DNA of 64,000 nucleotides. It comes from WHUA01 sp963711215. GTDB lineage: Bacteria; Pseudomonadota; Alphaproteobacteria; UBA8366. Of this stretch, positions 18,311 to 27,402 are shown in pieces (positions within the stretch are counted from its first letter, which is position 1; each line of letters begins with the position of its first letter). The notes under the pieces are model-generated. The model did not search any database. It was not told the origin of the DNA and saw only the letters and a list, made by a program, of their open reading frames with translations. The stretch spans positions 1-64,000 of the forward strand of contig CAVQDH010000002.1 in assembly GCA_963711215.1 (NCBI GenBank). The letters run 5' to 3'. A program made the position numbers and the translations under genes.

Positions 18311-18999
18311 GCTGGGATGTCCGCGTGCTGACCATTTTCCCCGAGATGTTCCCGGGACCGCTCGGCGAATCGCTCGCCGGCAAGGCCTCGGCGGACGGCT
18401 TGTGGTCGCTGCGCACGGTCAATATCCGCGACTTTGCGCCGGACCGCCATGCCACGGTCGACGATTCGCCCTTCGGCGGCGGGCCGGGCATGGTCATGCG
18501 GCCCGATGTCGTGCACGCGGCGCTGGAATCGGTTGCGGACGCGCCGGGGCCGGTGATCTATCTCACGCCCCGCGGCCGTCCGCTGGATCAGGCGATGGTG
18601 CGCGATCTCGCCCGCGGCGCCGGCATGACGGTGCTGTGCGGCCGGTACGAAGGCGTCGACGAGCGGGTGCTCGAAGCGCATGACATGCTCGAGATCAGCC
18701 TCGGCGATTTCGTGCTGTCGGGCGGCGAGCCGGCGGCGATCGCTTTGATCGACGCCTGCGTGCGCTTGCTGCCGGGCGTCATGGGCGACGAGGCGTCGCT
18801 CGCCGAGGAAAGTTTCGAGACGGGTTTGCTGGAATACCCGCATTACACGCGGCCGGCCGAATGGCTGGGCCGCCGGGTGCCGGAAGTCCTTTTGTCCGGG
18901 CACCATGAAAAGATCCGCGCCTGGCGGCGCGAGCAGGCTGAACGCGTGACGCGAGAACGGCGCCCCGATCTCTGGGCCCGCAGCATCGCGCAGATTTAG
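18307..18999 (+). CDS. trmD: tRNA (guanine37-N1)-methyltransferase TrmD
   Basis: A 230-residue SPOUT-class enzyme that makes m1G37 in tRNA and prevents +1 frameshifting. The trefoil-knot SAM-binding motifs are visible: YLTPRGRPLDQ, LCGRYEGVDERV and ISLGDFVLSGGEPAA; FGGGPGMVMRPD and YTRPAEWLGRRVPEVLLSGHH complete the family pattern. Overlaps rimM by 4 bases and precedes rplS by 17 bp. Confidence 0.96.
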   Translation: MSWDVRVLTIFPEMFPGPLGESLAGKASADGLWSLRTVNIRDFAPDRHATVDDSPFGGGPGMVMRPDVVHAALESVADAPGPVIYLTPRGRPLDQAMVRDLARGAGMTVLCGRYEGVDERVLEAHDMLEISLGDFVLSGGEPAAIALIDACVRLLPGVMGDEASLAEESFETGLLEYPHYTRPAEWLGRRVPEVLLSGHHEKIRAWRREQAERVTRERRPDLWARSIAQI

Positions 19000-19016
19000 A
19001 GAGCGAGGACGGAACA

Positions 19017-19454
19017 ATGAACATCATCCAACAGATAGAACAAGAACAGCTGGCGAAACTGGCGGCCAACCGCCAGATTCCGGATTTCCGGCCCGGCGAC
19101 ACGGTGCGCGTCAACGTGAAGGTCGTTGAAGGCACCCGCGAGCGTATCCAGGCGTTCGAGGGCATCTGCATCGGACGCAAGAATGCGGGCTTGAACAGTG
19201 CCTTCACGGTCCGCAAGATCAGCTACGGCGAAGGGGTGGAGCGGGTCTTCCCCCTATACAGCCCGCGGGTCGAAGGCATTGAGCTGGTCCGCCGCGGTTC
19301 GGTGCGCCGGGCAAAGCTGTATTATCTTAGAGGCCGGCGCGGCAAGTCCGCCCGTATCGCCGAAGACACGAGCCAGCGCCGGGGCGACGGCGTGGTCGTG
19401 CCGGAGACGGGCGCGGCCGAGAGCCGGGACGCCGACAACGGAACGGAGTCGTAA
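19017..19454 (+). CDS. rplS: 50S ribosomal protein L19
   Basis: Ribosomal protein L19 at the subunit interface, 145 residues. Core motifs are FRPGDTVRVNVKVVEG, RIQAFEGICIGRKN, FTVRKISYGEGVERVFPLYS and KLYYLRGRRGKSARI. An acidic tail of about 25 residues extends the usual 115-residue core. Last translation gene of the operon; leuC begins 75 bp later with no strong terminator between, though an AAATCCG/CGGATTT inverted repeat spans the stop codon (19453-19478). Confidence 0.96.
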   Translation: MNIIQQIEQEQLAKLAANRQIPDFRPGDTVRVNVKVVEGTRERIQAFEGICIGRKNAGLNSAFTVRKISYGEGVERVFPLYSPRVEGIELVRRGSVRRAKLYYLRGRRGKSARIAEDTSQRRGDGVVVPETGAAESRDADNGTES

Positions 19455-19528
19455 ATCCGTCTTCGTTACGCCGGATTTGCAAGAATAAGCAGCGGTCAAC
19501 GAACCGCCGCGGGAGCTGAGTAAGGACC

Positions 19529-20932
19529 ATGAGCAAGCCGCGTACGATGTTTCAGAAGATCTGGGACAGTCATGTCGTCGATGTCGAGGAAGACGGCACC
19601 TGCCTGCTGTTCATCGATCGTCACGTCACCCATGAGGTGACGACGCCACAGCCTTATGAAGGCCTGCGCACCGCCGGGCGCAAGGTGCGCTGCCCCGAAC
19701 TGACGCTGGCGGTCATCGACCACAACATCGCGACGGACCGCAGCGAAGGCATTCCCGATGACTCGAAGCTCCAGATCGACACGCTGATCGCGAATTGCGC
19801 CGAATTCGGTATCGAGCTGTTTCACTTCAGCGATCCGCGCAACGGCATCGTCCACATCATCGGGCCGGAGCAGGGCTTCACGCTGCCGGGGACGACGCTG
19901 GTCTGCGGCGACAGCCATACCGCGACGCACGGCGCCTTCGGCGCGCTCGCCTTCGGCATCGGCACCTCCGAAGTCGAGCATGTGCTGGCGACCCAGACCC
20001 TGATCCAGGCGCCGGCCAAAAGCATGCGGGTCACGGTCAACGGCGACCTGCCCTTCGGCTGCACCGCCAAGGACATGATCCTGGCGATCATCGGCAAGAT
20101 CGGCACGGCGGGCGGCACGGGCTGCGTCATCGAATACGCCGGCCCGGCGATCGAGGCGCTGTCGATGGAAGGGCGCATGACGATCAGCAACATGACGATC
20201 GAGGCGGGCGCCCGCGCCGGGCTGATCGCGCCGGACGAAAAGACCTTCACCTATCTCAAGGGCCGGCCGATGGCGCCGAAGGGCGCGCTCTGGGACAAGG
20301 CCCTGGCCTATTGGAAGACGCTGCCGTCGGACAAGGGCGCGCGCTACGACAAGGAAGCCGTGGTCGACGTGGCCGAGATCGTGCCGCTCACGACCTGGGG
20401 GACGAGCCCGGAAGACGTCGTGCCGATCACCGGCGTGGTGCCCGATCCGAAGGACGCGCCGAGCACGGAGAAGCGCGACAGCATGAAGCGGGCGCTGGAG
20501 TATATGGGCCTTACGCCGGGCACGAAGATGACCGACGTTTCGGTCGACCGCGTCTTCGTCGGCTCGTGCACGAATGGCCGGATCGAGGATCTGCGCGAAG
20601 TGGCCAAGGTGGCCAAGGGCCGCAAGGTCGCCGACGGGGTGCGCGCGATGATCGTTCCCGGCTCGGGGCTGGTGAAGCAGCAGGCGGAGCAGGAAGGGAT
20701 CGCGGACATCCTGATCGCGGCGGGCTTCGAATGGCGCGAGCCGGGATGCTCCATGTGTCTTGCGATGAACACCGACCGGTTGGAGCCGGGCGAGCGTTGC
20801 GCGTCGACAACCAACCGCAATTTTGTCGGCCGCCAGGGTCGGGACGGCCGCACGCATCTGGTGAGTCCGGCGATGGCCGCGGCGGCGGCGGTCACCGGGC
20901 GGCTGACGGACGTACGGGAATTGATGCAATGA
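19529..20932 (+). CDS. leuC: 3-isopropylmalate dehydratase large subunit, copy 1
   Basis: Large subunit of isopropylmalate isomerase, which interconverts 2- and 3-isopropylmalate in leucine synthesis. 467 residues. The 4Fe-4S ligands are Cys347 (VGSCTNG), Cys407 and Cys410 (GCSMCLAMN), at the standard positions. Core motifs GDSHTATHGAFGALAFGIGT and TNRNFVGRQGRDG are present. Its place right after rplS and before leuD is the usual one for this order, so it is probably the ancestral copy; two further copies follow leuD. Confidence 0.93.
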   Translation: MSKPRTMFQKIWDSHVVDVEEDGTCLLFIDRHVTHEVTTPQPYEGLRTAGRKVRCPELTLAVIDHNIATDRSEGIPDDSKLQIDTLIANCAEFGIELFHFSDPRNGIVHIIGPEQGFTLPGTTLVCGDSHTATHGAFGALAFGIGTSEVEHVLATQTLIQAPAKSMRVTVNGDLPFGCTAKDMILAIIGKIGTAGGTGCVIEYAGPAIEALSMEGRMTISNMTIEAGARAGLIAPDEKTFTYLKGRPMAPKGALWDKALAYWKTLPSDKGARYDKEAVVDVAEIVPLTTWGTSPEDVVPITGVVPDPKDAPSTEKRDSMKRALEYMGLTPGTKMTDVSVDRVFVGSCTNGRIEDLREVAKVAKGRKVADGVRAMIVPGSGLVKQQAEQEGIADILIAAGFEWREPGCSMCLAMNTDRLEPGERCASTTNRNFVGRQGRDGRTHLVSPAMAAAAAVTGRLTDVRELMQ

Positions 20933-21153
20933 CGATATCGTCGGGGTTTTCCAAGAAGATTGGCGTGGCCGGCTTGCCGGGCGACCTGCAAGGCATAGAT
21001 CGGCTATTCGGTCGCGATCTTCGCAGCCGGGGATGGGCCGTCGATCTCGCGCGCATGGAACGCAGCGGATCGGCCCGGGACGAGCTGCGGAACCGTATCG
21101 ATGATACACCGGACCCGGCGATGATCTGGGTCATACGCGGTCGGCGGCGCTGA
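20929..21153 (+). CDS. Small hypothetical protein between leuC and leuD
   Basis: A 74-residue basic protein whose ATG overlaps the leuC stop (ATGA), so it is probably translated by coupling. It begins TISSGFSKKIGVAGLPGD and ends DPAMIWVIRGRRR, with a Lys/Arg-rich, mixed-charge middle and no membrane segment or cysteine. leuD follows after 20 bp. I do not recognise it. The phase-perfect fit between leuC and leuD supports a real gene. Confidence 0.6.
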   Translation: MTISSGFSKKIGVAGLPGDLQGIDRLFGRDLRSRGWAVDLARMERSGSARDELRNRIDDTPDPAMIWVIRGRRR

Positions 21154-21173
21154 TCGAAAGGGAGAAAACGAAC

Positions 21174-21785
21174 ATGGAAAAATTCACCAAGCTCAAGGGC
21201 ATCGCGGCGCCGATGAACATGATCAACATCGACACCGACCAGATCATCCCGAAGCTTCATCTGCGCACGATCAAGCGCACCGGGCTCGGCAAGGTGCTGT
21301 TCGAGGAATTGCGCTTCAAGACCGACGGCAGCGAGAATCCGGATTTCATTCTGAACCAGGAGCCATATCGCAAGGCCAAGATCATCGTCGCCGGCGACAA
21401 TTTCGGCTGCGGGTCGTCGCGCGAGCATGCGCCCTGGGCGCTGCTCGACTTCGGCATCCGCTGCGTGATCTCGACCAGCTTCGCCGACATCTTCTACAAC
21501 AACTGCTTCAAGAACGGCATCCTGCCGGTCACCGTTTCCAAGGAGGACCTGGAAGCGCTGATGGCCGACGCGTCGGACCGGGAGAACCCGGAGCTGACGG
21601 TCGACCTCGAGACGCAGGAGATCACCCGGCCGAACGGCCCCAAGATCAAGTTCAAGATCGACGAGTTCCGGCGCGAATGTCTGCTCAACGGGCTCGATGA
21701 CATCGGCCTGACCCTGCAGAAGGCCGACAAGATCGACGCTTTCGAGGCGCGGCAGCGCGAGGAGCAGCCCTGGCTCTATCGTTGA
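21174..21785 (+). CDS. leuD: 3-isopropylmalate dehydratase small subunit
   Basis: Small swivelling subunit of isopropylmalate isomerase, 203 residues. Motifs: NIDTDQIIPKLHLRTIKRTGLG near the N terminus, substrate-recognition GDNFGCGSSREHAPWAL, and SFADIFYNNCFKNGILP. It is the only leuD in view and must serve whichever of the three LeuC copies are used. Preceded by GGGAGAAAACGAAC. leuC copy 2 starts 13 bp downstream. Confidence 0.95.
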   Translation: MEKFTKLKGIAAPMNMINIDTDQIIPKLHLRTIKRTGLGKVLFEELRFKTDGSENPDFILNQEPYRKAKIIVAGDNFGCGSSREHAPWALLDFGIRCVISTSFADIFYNNCFKNGILPVTVSKEDLEALMADASDRENPELTVDLETQEITRPNGPKIKFKIDEFRRECLLNGLDDIGLTLQKADKIDAFEARQREEQPWLYR

Positions 21786-21798
21786 GCCGGCGGGAAAG

Positions 21799-23214
21799 AT
21801 GGTCATGACGAAACCGCGCACGCTGTACGATAAGATCTGGGAAAATCACCTCGTCGACGAGCTGGATGACGGCGTTTACCTGCTCTACATCGACCGGCAG
21901 CTGCTGCACGAGGTGTTGTCGCCGCAGGCCTTCGAGGGGCTGCGCATGACGGGCCGCAGCGTCCGCCGTCCGTCTGCGACCTTGGCGGTGGCCGACCACA
22001 ACGTACCGACCGCCGACCGCCATTTGGGCATCGAGGATCCGGAGTCGCGGCTGCAGGTCGAGACGCTCAGTCTCAACTGCAAGGAATTCGGCGTTCCGCT
22101 GTTCGACATGCTCGATCCGCGGCAGGGCATCGTCCATGTGATCGGCCCGGAACAGGGTTTCACCCTGCCGGGCGCCACGCTGGTCTGCTGCGACAGCCAC
22201 ACCGCGACGCATGGCGCCTTCGGCGCGCTCGCCTTCGGCATCGGGACCTCGGAGAGCGAGCATGTGATGGCGACGCAGACGCTGCGCGCCCACCGGTCGA
22301 GGAACATGAAGGTGCTGGCGGATGCGCCGCTGCCTTTCGGCTGTACCGGCAAGGACCTGATCCTGGCCGTGATCGGGCAGATCGGCACGGCCGGCGGCAC
22401 CGGCCATGTCATCGAGTATTGCGGCCGCGCCTTCCGCGACCTTTCCATGGAAGGGCGCATGACGGTCAGCAACATGACCATCGAGGGCGGCGCGCGGGCC
22501 GGCCTGATCGCGCCCGACGAGAAAACTATCGCCTATCTCAAGGGCCGGCCGATGGCGCCGTCGGGCGCCGCCTGGGACAAGGCCGTCGCCTATTGGAAGA
22601 CGCTGCAGTCCGATGAGGGCGCCGTCTACGACAAGGAAGTCCGCATCGACGTAGCCAAGATCGTGCCGCAGGTCACCTGGGGGACGAGCCCCGAAGACGT
22701 GGTGCCGATCACCGGCGTCGTGCCGGACCCGAAGAACGCGCCGAGCGAGGCCAAGAGCAAGTCGATGCGCCGCGCGCTCGACTATATGGGGCTGACCCCC
22801 GGCACGCGGATGACCGACATCGAAGTCGACAACGTGTTCATCGGGTCCTGCACCAACAGCCGGATCGAAGACCTGCGCGAAGCGGCGTCGGTCGCCAAGG
22901 GCCGCAAGGTCCCCGCGCATGTCCGCGCCATGGTGTCGCCCGGCTCGACCCTGATCAAGCATCAGGCGGAAAAGGAAGGGCTCGACCGGATCTTCCTCGA
23001 AGCGGGCTTCGAATGGCGCGAGGCGGGCTGCTCCATGTGCCTCGGCATGAACCCCGACCGGGTCGCGCCGGGCAAGCGCTGCGCGTCGACGTCAAACCGT
23101 AACTTCGAGGGCCGCCAGGGGCGCGATGCGCGCACCCATCTCGTCAGCCCGGCGATGGCCGCGGCAGCGGCGGTCACCGGGCGGCTGACCGACGTTCGCG
23201 ACCTGATGAACTAG
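21799..23214 (+). CDS. leuC: 3-isopropylmalate dehydratase large subunit, copy 2
   Basis: A 471-residue second LeuC-type protein. Cluster cysteines are kept (IGSCTNSRIEDL, GCSMCLGMN) together with CCDSHTATHGAFGALAFGIG and SNRNFEGRQGRD. It differs from copy 1 in the N-terminal third (LLYIDRQLLHEVLSPQAFEG, NVPTADRHLG) and has Cys-Cys-Asp-Ser-His where copies 1 and 3 have Cys-Gly-Asp-Ser-His. A second ATG two codons downstream is equally possible. Whether it isomerises isopropylmalate or a related acid cannot be told from sequence. Confidence 0.88.
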   Translation: MVMTKPRTLYDKIWENHLVDELDDGVYLLYIDRQLLHEVLSPQAFEGLRMTGRSVRRPSATLAVADHNVPTADRHLGIEDPESRLQVETLSLNCKEFGVPLFDMLDPRQGIVHVIGPEQGFTLPGATLVCCDSHTATHGAFGALAFGIGTSESEHVMATQTLRAHRSRNMKVLADAPLPFGCTGKDLILAVIGQIGTAGGTGHVIEYCGRAFRDLSMEGRMTVSNMTIEGGARAGLIAPDEKTIAYLKGRPMAPSGAAWDKAVAYWKTLQSDEGAVYDKEVRIDVAKIVPQVTWGTSPEDVVPITGVVPDPKNAPSEAKSKSMRRALDYMGLTPGTRMTDIEVDNVFIGSCTNSRIEDLREAASVAKGRKVPAHVRAMVSPGSTLIKHQAEKEGLDRIFLEAGFEWREAGCSMCLGMNPDRVAPGKRCASTSNRNFEGRQGRDARTHLVSPAMAAAAAVTGRLTDVRDLMN

Positions 23215-23218
23215 CGTG

Positions 23219-24634
23219 ATGCCGTCCCGTCCCCTCACGCTGGTCGAGAAGATCTGGCAGAGCCATCTCGTCGGATCGCCGGAGGAGGACGGCACCTGCC
23301 TGCTCTACATCGACCGGCACCTCATCCATGAGGGCTCGACGCCCCAGGCGTTCGACGGGCTGCGGATGGCCGGTCTGCCGGTGCGGCGGCCGGAGGCGAC
23401 GCTCGGCGTCGTCGATCACGTGGTGCCGACAGCCGGCCGGAAGGATGGCATCGCGGAGGAAGACTCGCGCATCATGCTCGACTCGATGGTGCGCAATTGC
23501 CGCGATTTCGGCGTCGAGCTGTTCGACATGTTCGACCCGCGCCAGGGGATCTGCCACGTCGTCGGCCCGGAACAAGGCTTCACGCTGCCCGGCATGACGC
23601 TGGTCTGCGGCGACAGCCACACCGCGACGCATGGCGCGTTCGGCGCGCTTGCCTTCGGCATCGGCACGTCGGAGGTAGAGCATGTCCTGGCCACCCAGAC
23701 GCTGTTGCAGCAGCCGATGAAGACCATGCGGGTCACGGTGGACGGTCCCTTGCCGGCCGGCTGCACGGCCAAGGATATCGTGCTCGCCGTCATCGGCCGG
23801 ATCGGCACGGCGGGCGGCACGGGTCATGCCATCGAATACGCCGGCGAGGCCATTCGCGCCTTGCCGATGTCCGGGCGCATGACCGTCTGCAACATGACGA
23901 TCGAAGCCGGCGCCAGGGCGGGCCTGATCGCGCCGGACGAGATCACATTCGCCTTCCTCGACGGTCGGCCTCGCGCGCCCAAGGGCGACGAGTGGGCCCG
24001 CGCGGTGGCGCATTGGCGTACGCTCCGATCGGACGATGGCGCGGTGTTCGACAAGGAAGTCCGGCTGGACGCTGCCGATATCGAGCCTCAGGTGACCTGG
24101 GGGACCAGCCCGCAGGACGTGGTCGCGATAAGCGGCGCCGTCCCGGATCCGCTGCGCGAGCCGGATCCGATGAAGCGGAAGGCAATGGAAAAAGCGTTGC
24201 GCTACATGGGTCTGGCGCCCGGCACGCGCATGACCGACATCCCGGTGGACCGGGTCTTCATCGGCTCCTGCACCAACAGCCGGCTCGAGGATCTGAGGGC
24301 TGCTGCGGAGGTTGCAAAAGGCCGGCAGGTGGCGCAAGGGGTGCACGCAATGGTGGTGCCGGGATCGGGGCAGGTGAAGCTTGCGGCCGAGACCGAGGGG
24401 CTGGACCGGATATTCCGCGATGCCGGATTCGAGTGGCGGGAACCCGGCTGCTCGATGTGCGTCGGGATGAACGAAGACCGAATCGCGCCCAGAGAGCGCT
24501 GCGCGTCAACGTCGAACCGCAATTTCGAAGGCCGCCAGGGGCGTGACGGCCGAACACATCTCGTGAGCCCGGCGATGGCGGCGGCGGCGGCGATTGCCGG
24601 TCGCTTCGTGGACGTTCGCACGCTAAAACACTGA
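23219..24634 (+). CDS. leuC: 3-isopropylmalate dehydratase large subunit, copy 3
   Basis: A 471-residue third LeuC-type protein, 4 bp after copy 2, with cluster cysteines IGSCTNSRLEDL and GCSMCVGMN. Its start region (TLVEKIWQSHLV) differs from copies 1 and 2, and it has AISGAVPDPLREPDPMKRKAM where copies 1 and 2 share PITGVVPDPK. A GTG directly before the ATG (23216) is an alternative start. The catalytic and cluster positions are intact, so it is not a pseudogene. The leuB gene follows after 113 bp. Confidence 0.87.
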   Translation: MPSRPLTLVEKIWQSHLVGSPEEDGTCLLYIDRHLIHEGSTPQAFDGLRMAGLPVRRPEATLGVVDHVVPTAGRKDGIAEEDSRIMLDSMVRNCRDFGVELFDMFDPRQGICHVVGPEQGFTLPGMTLVCGDSHTATHGAFGALAFGIGTSEVEHVLATQTLLQQPMKTMRVTVDGPLPAGCTAKDIVLAVIGRIGTAGGTGHAIEYAGEAIRALPMSGRMTVCNMTIEAGARAGLIAPDEITFAFLDGRPRAPKGDEWARAVAHWRTLRSDDGAVFDKEVRLDAADIEPQVTWGTSPQDVVAISGAVPDPLREPDPMKRKAMEKALRYMGLAPGTRMTDIPVDRVFIGSCTNSRLEDLRAAAEVAKGRQVAQGVHAMVVPGSGQVKLAAETEGLDRIFRDAGFEWREPGCSMCVGMNEDRIAPRERCASTSNRNFEGRQGRDGRTHLVSPAMAAAAAIAGRFVDVRTLKH

Positions 24635-24747
24635 CCGACGACCATTCCCGCCTCGATCGGAAGTTGCGGACCTTCTGTGATAGCTGACATATGCTTCCGG
24701 TCGAATATGTGTGAAAACAATGCAGTGCTGCGAAAAAGGAGAAAAGC

Positions 24748-25860
24748 GTGGCTGCCAATAAGAAACTACTGATTCTGCCAGGCGATTACGTGGGTCCGGA
24801 GATTATGGACCAGGTTAAGCGCGTTATCCGCTGGATGGAGCTGCGCCGTGCCGTCCGCTTCGACGTAAGCGAGCGGCCGATCGGCGGCGCTTCCTATGAT
24901 GCCTACGGCACGCCCTTGAGCGACGAGACGCTGGACCTTGCCAAGGCATCGGACGCCGTCTTGCTGGGCGCCGTCGGCGGGCCGAAATACACCGGGCTGC
25001 CGCGCGACATGCGTCCCGAGGCCGGGCTTCTGCGTCTGCGCAAGGAAATGGACCTGTTCGCCAACCTGCGCCCTGCGGTGACGTTCGATGCCCTGCTCGA
25101 GGCATCCACCCTGAAGCCGCAGGTGGTGAAGGGCCTGGATATGCTGATCGTCCGTGAGCTGACGTCGGGCATCTATTTCGGTGAGCCGCGTGGCATCGAA
25201 ACCATGGCGGACGGCAGCCGCCGGGCGGTCGACACGCAAGTTTACACAGAGGGAGAGATCCGGCGGGTGGCCGAGGTCGCCTTCGAGCTCGCCCGCGGCC
25301 GGCGCAACAAGGTCCATTCGGTGGACAAGGAGAACGTCATGGCGTCCGGCGTCCTGTGGCGCGAGGTGGTCACGGCGCTCCATCGCGAGAAATTCAGCGA
25401 CGTCGAGCTCGAGCACATGTACGCCGACAACTGCGCCATGCAGCTCGTGCGCAATCCCAAGCAGTTCGACGTGATCGTCACCGACAACCTATTCGGCGAT
25501 ATCCTGTCCGATTGCGCCTCGATGCTGACGGGGTCGCTCGGCATGCTGCCGTCCGCGTCGCTGGGCGCACCGGATGCCACGGGGCGGCGGCTCGCCGTCT
25601 ACGAGCCGGTCCATGGCAGCGCCCCCGACATCGCCGGCAAGAATATCGCCAATCCCCTGGCGGCGATTCTCAGCTTCTCGATGCTGCTGCGCTATTCCTT
25701 CGGCATGGCCGACGAGGCCGCGCTGATCGAAAAGGCGACCCAGTCGATCCTGAACGGCGGCGTCCGCACGGCGGATATCATGTCGTCCGGAATGGCAAAG
25801 GTATCGACCAACGTCATGGTCGATATCCTGCTGAAGGAGCTCGATAAGTCGGCGGCCTGA
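24748..25860 (+). CDS. leuB: 3-isopropylmalate dehydrogenase
   Basis: NAD-dependent oxidative decarboxylase of leucine synthesis, 370 residues. GTG start with AAAGGAGAAAA just upstream. Motifs: LIVRELTSGIYFGEPRG, VHSVDKENVMASG with catalytic Lys, DNLFGDILSD metal site, and EPVHGSAPDIAGKNIANP. The N-terminal substrate loop reads GDYVGPE (residues 12-18) rather than the common GDGIGPE, a variant worth noting but compatible with function. A 113 bp gap from leuC copy 3 suggests its own promoter. Confidence 0.95.
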   Translation: MAANKKLLILPGDYVGPEIMDQVKRVIRWMELRRAVRFDVSERPIGGASYDAYGTPLSDETLDLAKASDAVLLGAVGGPKYTGLPRDMRPEAGLLRLRKEMDLFANLRPAVTFDALLEASTLKPQVVKGLDMLIVRELTSGIYFGEPRGIETMADGSRRAVDTQVYTEGEIRRVAEVAFELARGRRNKVHSVDKENVMASGVLWREVVTALHREKFSDVELEHMYADNCAMQLVRNPKQFDVIVTDNLFGDILSDCASMLTGSLGMLPSASLGAPDATGRRLAVYEPVHGSAPDIAGKNIANPLAAILSFSMLLRYSFGMADEAALIEKATQSILNGGVRTADIMSSGMAKVSTNVMVDILLKELDKSAA

Positions 25861-25969
25861 AACGGGCGCCAGCAGGGATCGGCGGCGGCCGGCGGTGCGA
25901 TTGAGGTTTCTATCGTCGCCGTTTCGCGCTAAAATGACTGCCGCTTGAGTCCTGCGAGGAGTTAGAGCG

Positions 25970-26137
25970 ATGCACAGGTCGATTATCGTAGCGCTGACGG
26001 CGCTCGGGATCACGGCAATGGCCGGGGCGGCAATCGCCTGCCCGGCGCATCAAACGTCGAATTCCGGCGAGCAGCAGACCGTGATGACCGGTCCTGCGAC
26101 CACGCAGACTCCTGCGCCCGGCAAACCGGGCGGATAA
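25970..26137 (+). CDS. Small secreted peptide or lipoprotein, 55 residues
   Basis: A 55-codon gene with a clear GGAG ribosome site 8 bases before the ATG. Residues 1-23 are a signal peptide (basic start MHRS, hydrophobic core IIVALTALGITAMAGAAIA) followed directly by Cys24-Pro-Ala-His, so either signal peptidase I or a weak lipobox (AIAC). The mature part is Thr/Pro/Gln-rich and ends APGKPGG. A strong terminator lies about 60 bases downstream, supporting a free-standing transcript. It lies between leuB and asd. I do not recognise a characterised family. Confidence 0.6.
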   Translation: MHRSIIVALTALGITAMAGAAIACPAHQTSNSGEQQTVMTGPATTQTPAPGKPGG

Positions 26138-26196
26138 GGCCGGCTTAATCCGCCGGCCCACTTGCGCGCCGGCGGCTTCCTCGACAGTGTCGGAAG

Positions 26197-26228
26197 ACCG
26201 CGGAGCGTAACGCAAACTCCGCGGTTTT
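26197..26228 (+). terminator. Rho-independent terminator after the small secreted peptide gene
   Basis: ACCGCGGAG and CTCCGCGGT form a perfect 9-bp stem around an 11-base loop, followed by TTTT. A second hairpin without a T run (GGCCGGC/GCCGGCC, 26138-26158) lies directly after the stop codon. Confidence 0.75.
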
Positions 26229-26338
26229 GCATTTGGCGCGGCTTGTATTTTTTGCGCCGACGCCCTAGGTGAAGCCGAATTTGAACCAACCGCCGCCGGG
26301 CAGCGACCCGGGGCGACGATCCGATGGAGCCAAAGACG

Positions 26339-27370
26339 ATGGGTTATCGTGTGGCAGTGGTGGGGGCGACGGGAAATGTCGGCCGCGAGATCTTGCAGAT
26401 TCTGGCCGAACGCGCGTTCCCGGTCGATGAGGTGGTCGCGCTGGCGTCGGAGCGCTCGATGGGGAAACAGGTCGCCTTCGGCGACGACACGTTGCTGAAG
26501 GTCGCCAATCTGGCCGAATTCGACTTTCGCAACATCGATATCGTGCTGTCGTCCCCGGGCGCCTCGGTCTCGATGGAGCATTCGCCGCGCGCCGCGAAGG
26601 CGGGCGCCGTGGTCATCGACAACACGTCCTACTTCCGGATGGACCCCGATGTGCCGCTCGTCGTGCCCGAGGTCAACGCAAGAACGCGATCGCCGGCTAC
26701 GCGAAGAAGAACATCATCGCCAATCCGAACTGCTCGACCATCCAGATGGTCGTGGCGCTGAAGCCGCTGCACGATATCGCCCGCATCCGCCGGGTCGTGG
26801 TGGCGACCTACCAGTCGGTCTCCGGCGGCGGCAAGGACGCGATGGACGCGCTGTATAGCGAGACGCGCCGGATCTACATGAACGAGATGATCCGGCCCGA
26901 GAAGTTCACCAAGCAAATGGCCTTCAACGTCATCCCGCATATCGACAAGTTCATGGACGACGGCTCGACCAAGGAAGAATGGAAGATGATGGTCGAGACG
27001 AAGAAGATCCTCGACCCGAAGATCGCGGTCGTCGCGACTTGTGTCCGGGTCCCGGTCTTTGTCGGTCACGCGGAAGCCGTGAATATCGAGTTCGAAGGGC
27101 CAATTTCCATGGAACAGGCGCGCGCGGCGCTCGAGGAAGCGCCTGGTATCGTGGTGGTCGACGAGCACGAAGATGGCGGCTACATGACGCCGAAGGAAGC
27201 AACCGGCGAGGACGCCGTATACGTCAGCCGCATCCGGGAAGATCGGACGGTCGAACACGGGCTGTCACTTGTGGGTCGTCTCGGACAACCTGCGCAAAGG
27301 CGCGGCGCTCAACGCCGTCCAGATTGCCGAGGCTCTGATCGGCGGGTATCTGCAGCGCAAAGCCGCTTAA
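26339..27370 (+). CDS. asd: Aspartate-semialdehyde dehydrogenase, with two frame breaks
   Basis: Makes aspartate semialdehyde for lysine/diaminopimelate, threonine and methionine. About 343 residues when repaired. N-terminal NADP site VAVVGATGNVGREIL, catalytic Cys in NPNCSTIQMV, then SVSGGGKDAMD and a C-terminal WVVSDNLRKGAALNAVQIAE. One base is missing near 26679 (between VPEVN and KNAIAGYAKKN) and one is extra near 27268 (before WVVSDN), so the final frame is restored. The ATG at 26339 is preceded by GGAG and gives the usual start; the ATG at 26324 is an alternative. Confidence 0.92.
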
Positions 27371-27402
27371 AGCGATGCCATAGATCAATCTGAACCGATC
27401 GG

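Noticed and set aside
19453..19478. AAATCCG/CGGATTT inverted repeat as rplS terminator
   Set aside because: The stem includes the stop codon and is not followed by a T run; mentioned only in the rplS entry.
19529..24634. leuC copies 2 and 3 as aconitases or assembly duplications
   Set aside because: They lack the aconitase small domain and are too divergent from each other to be an assembly duplication.
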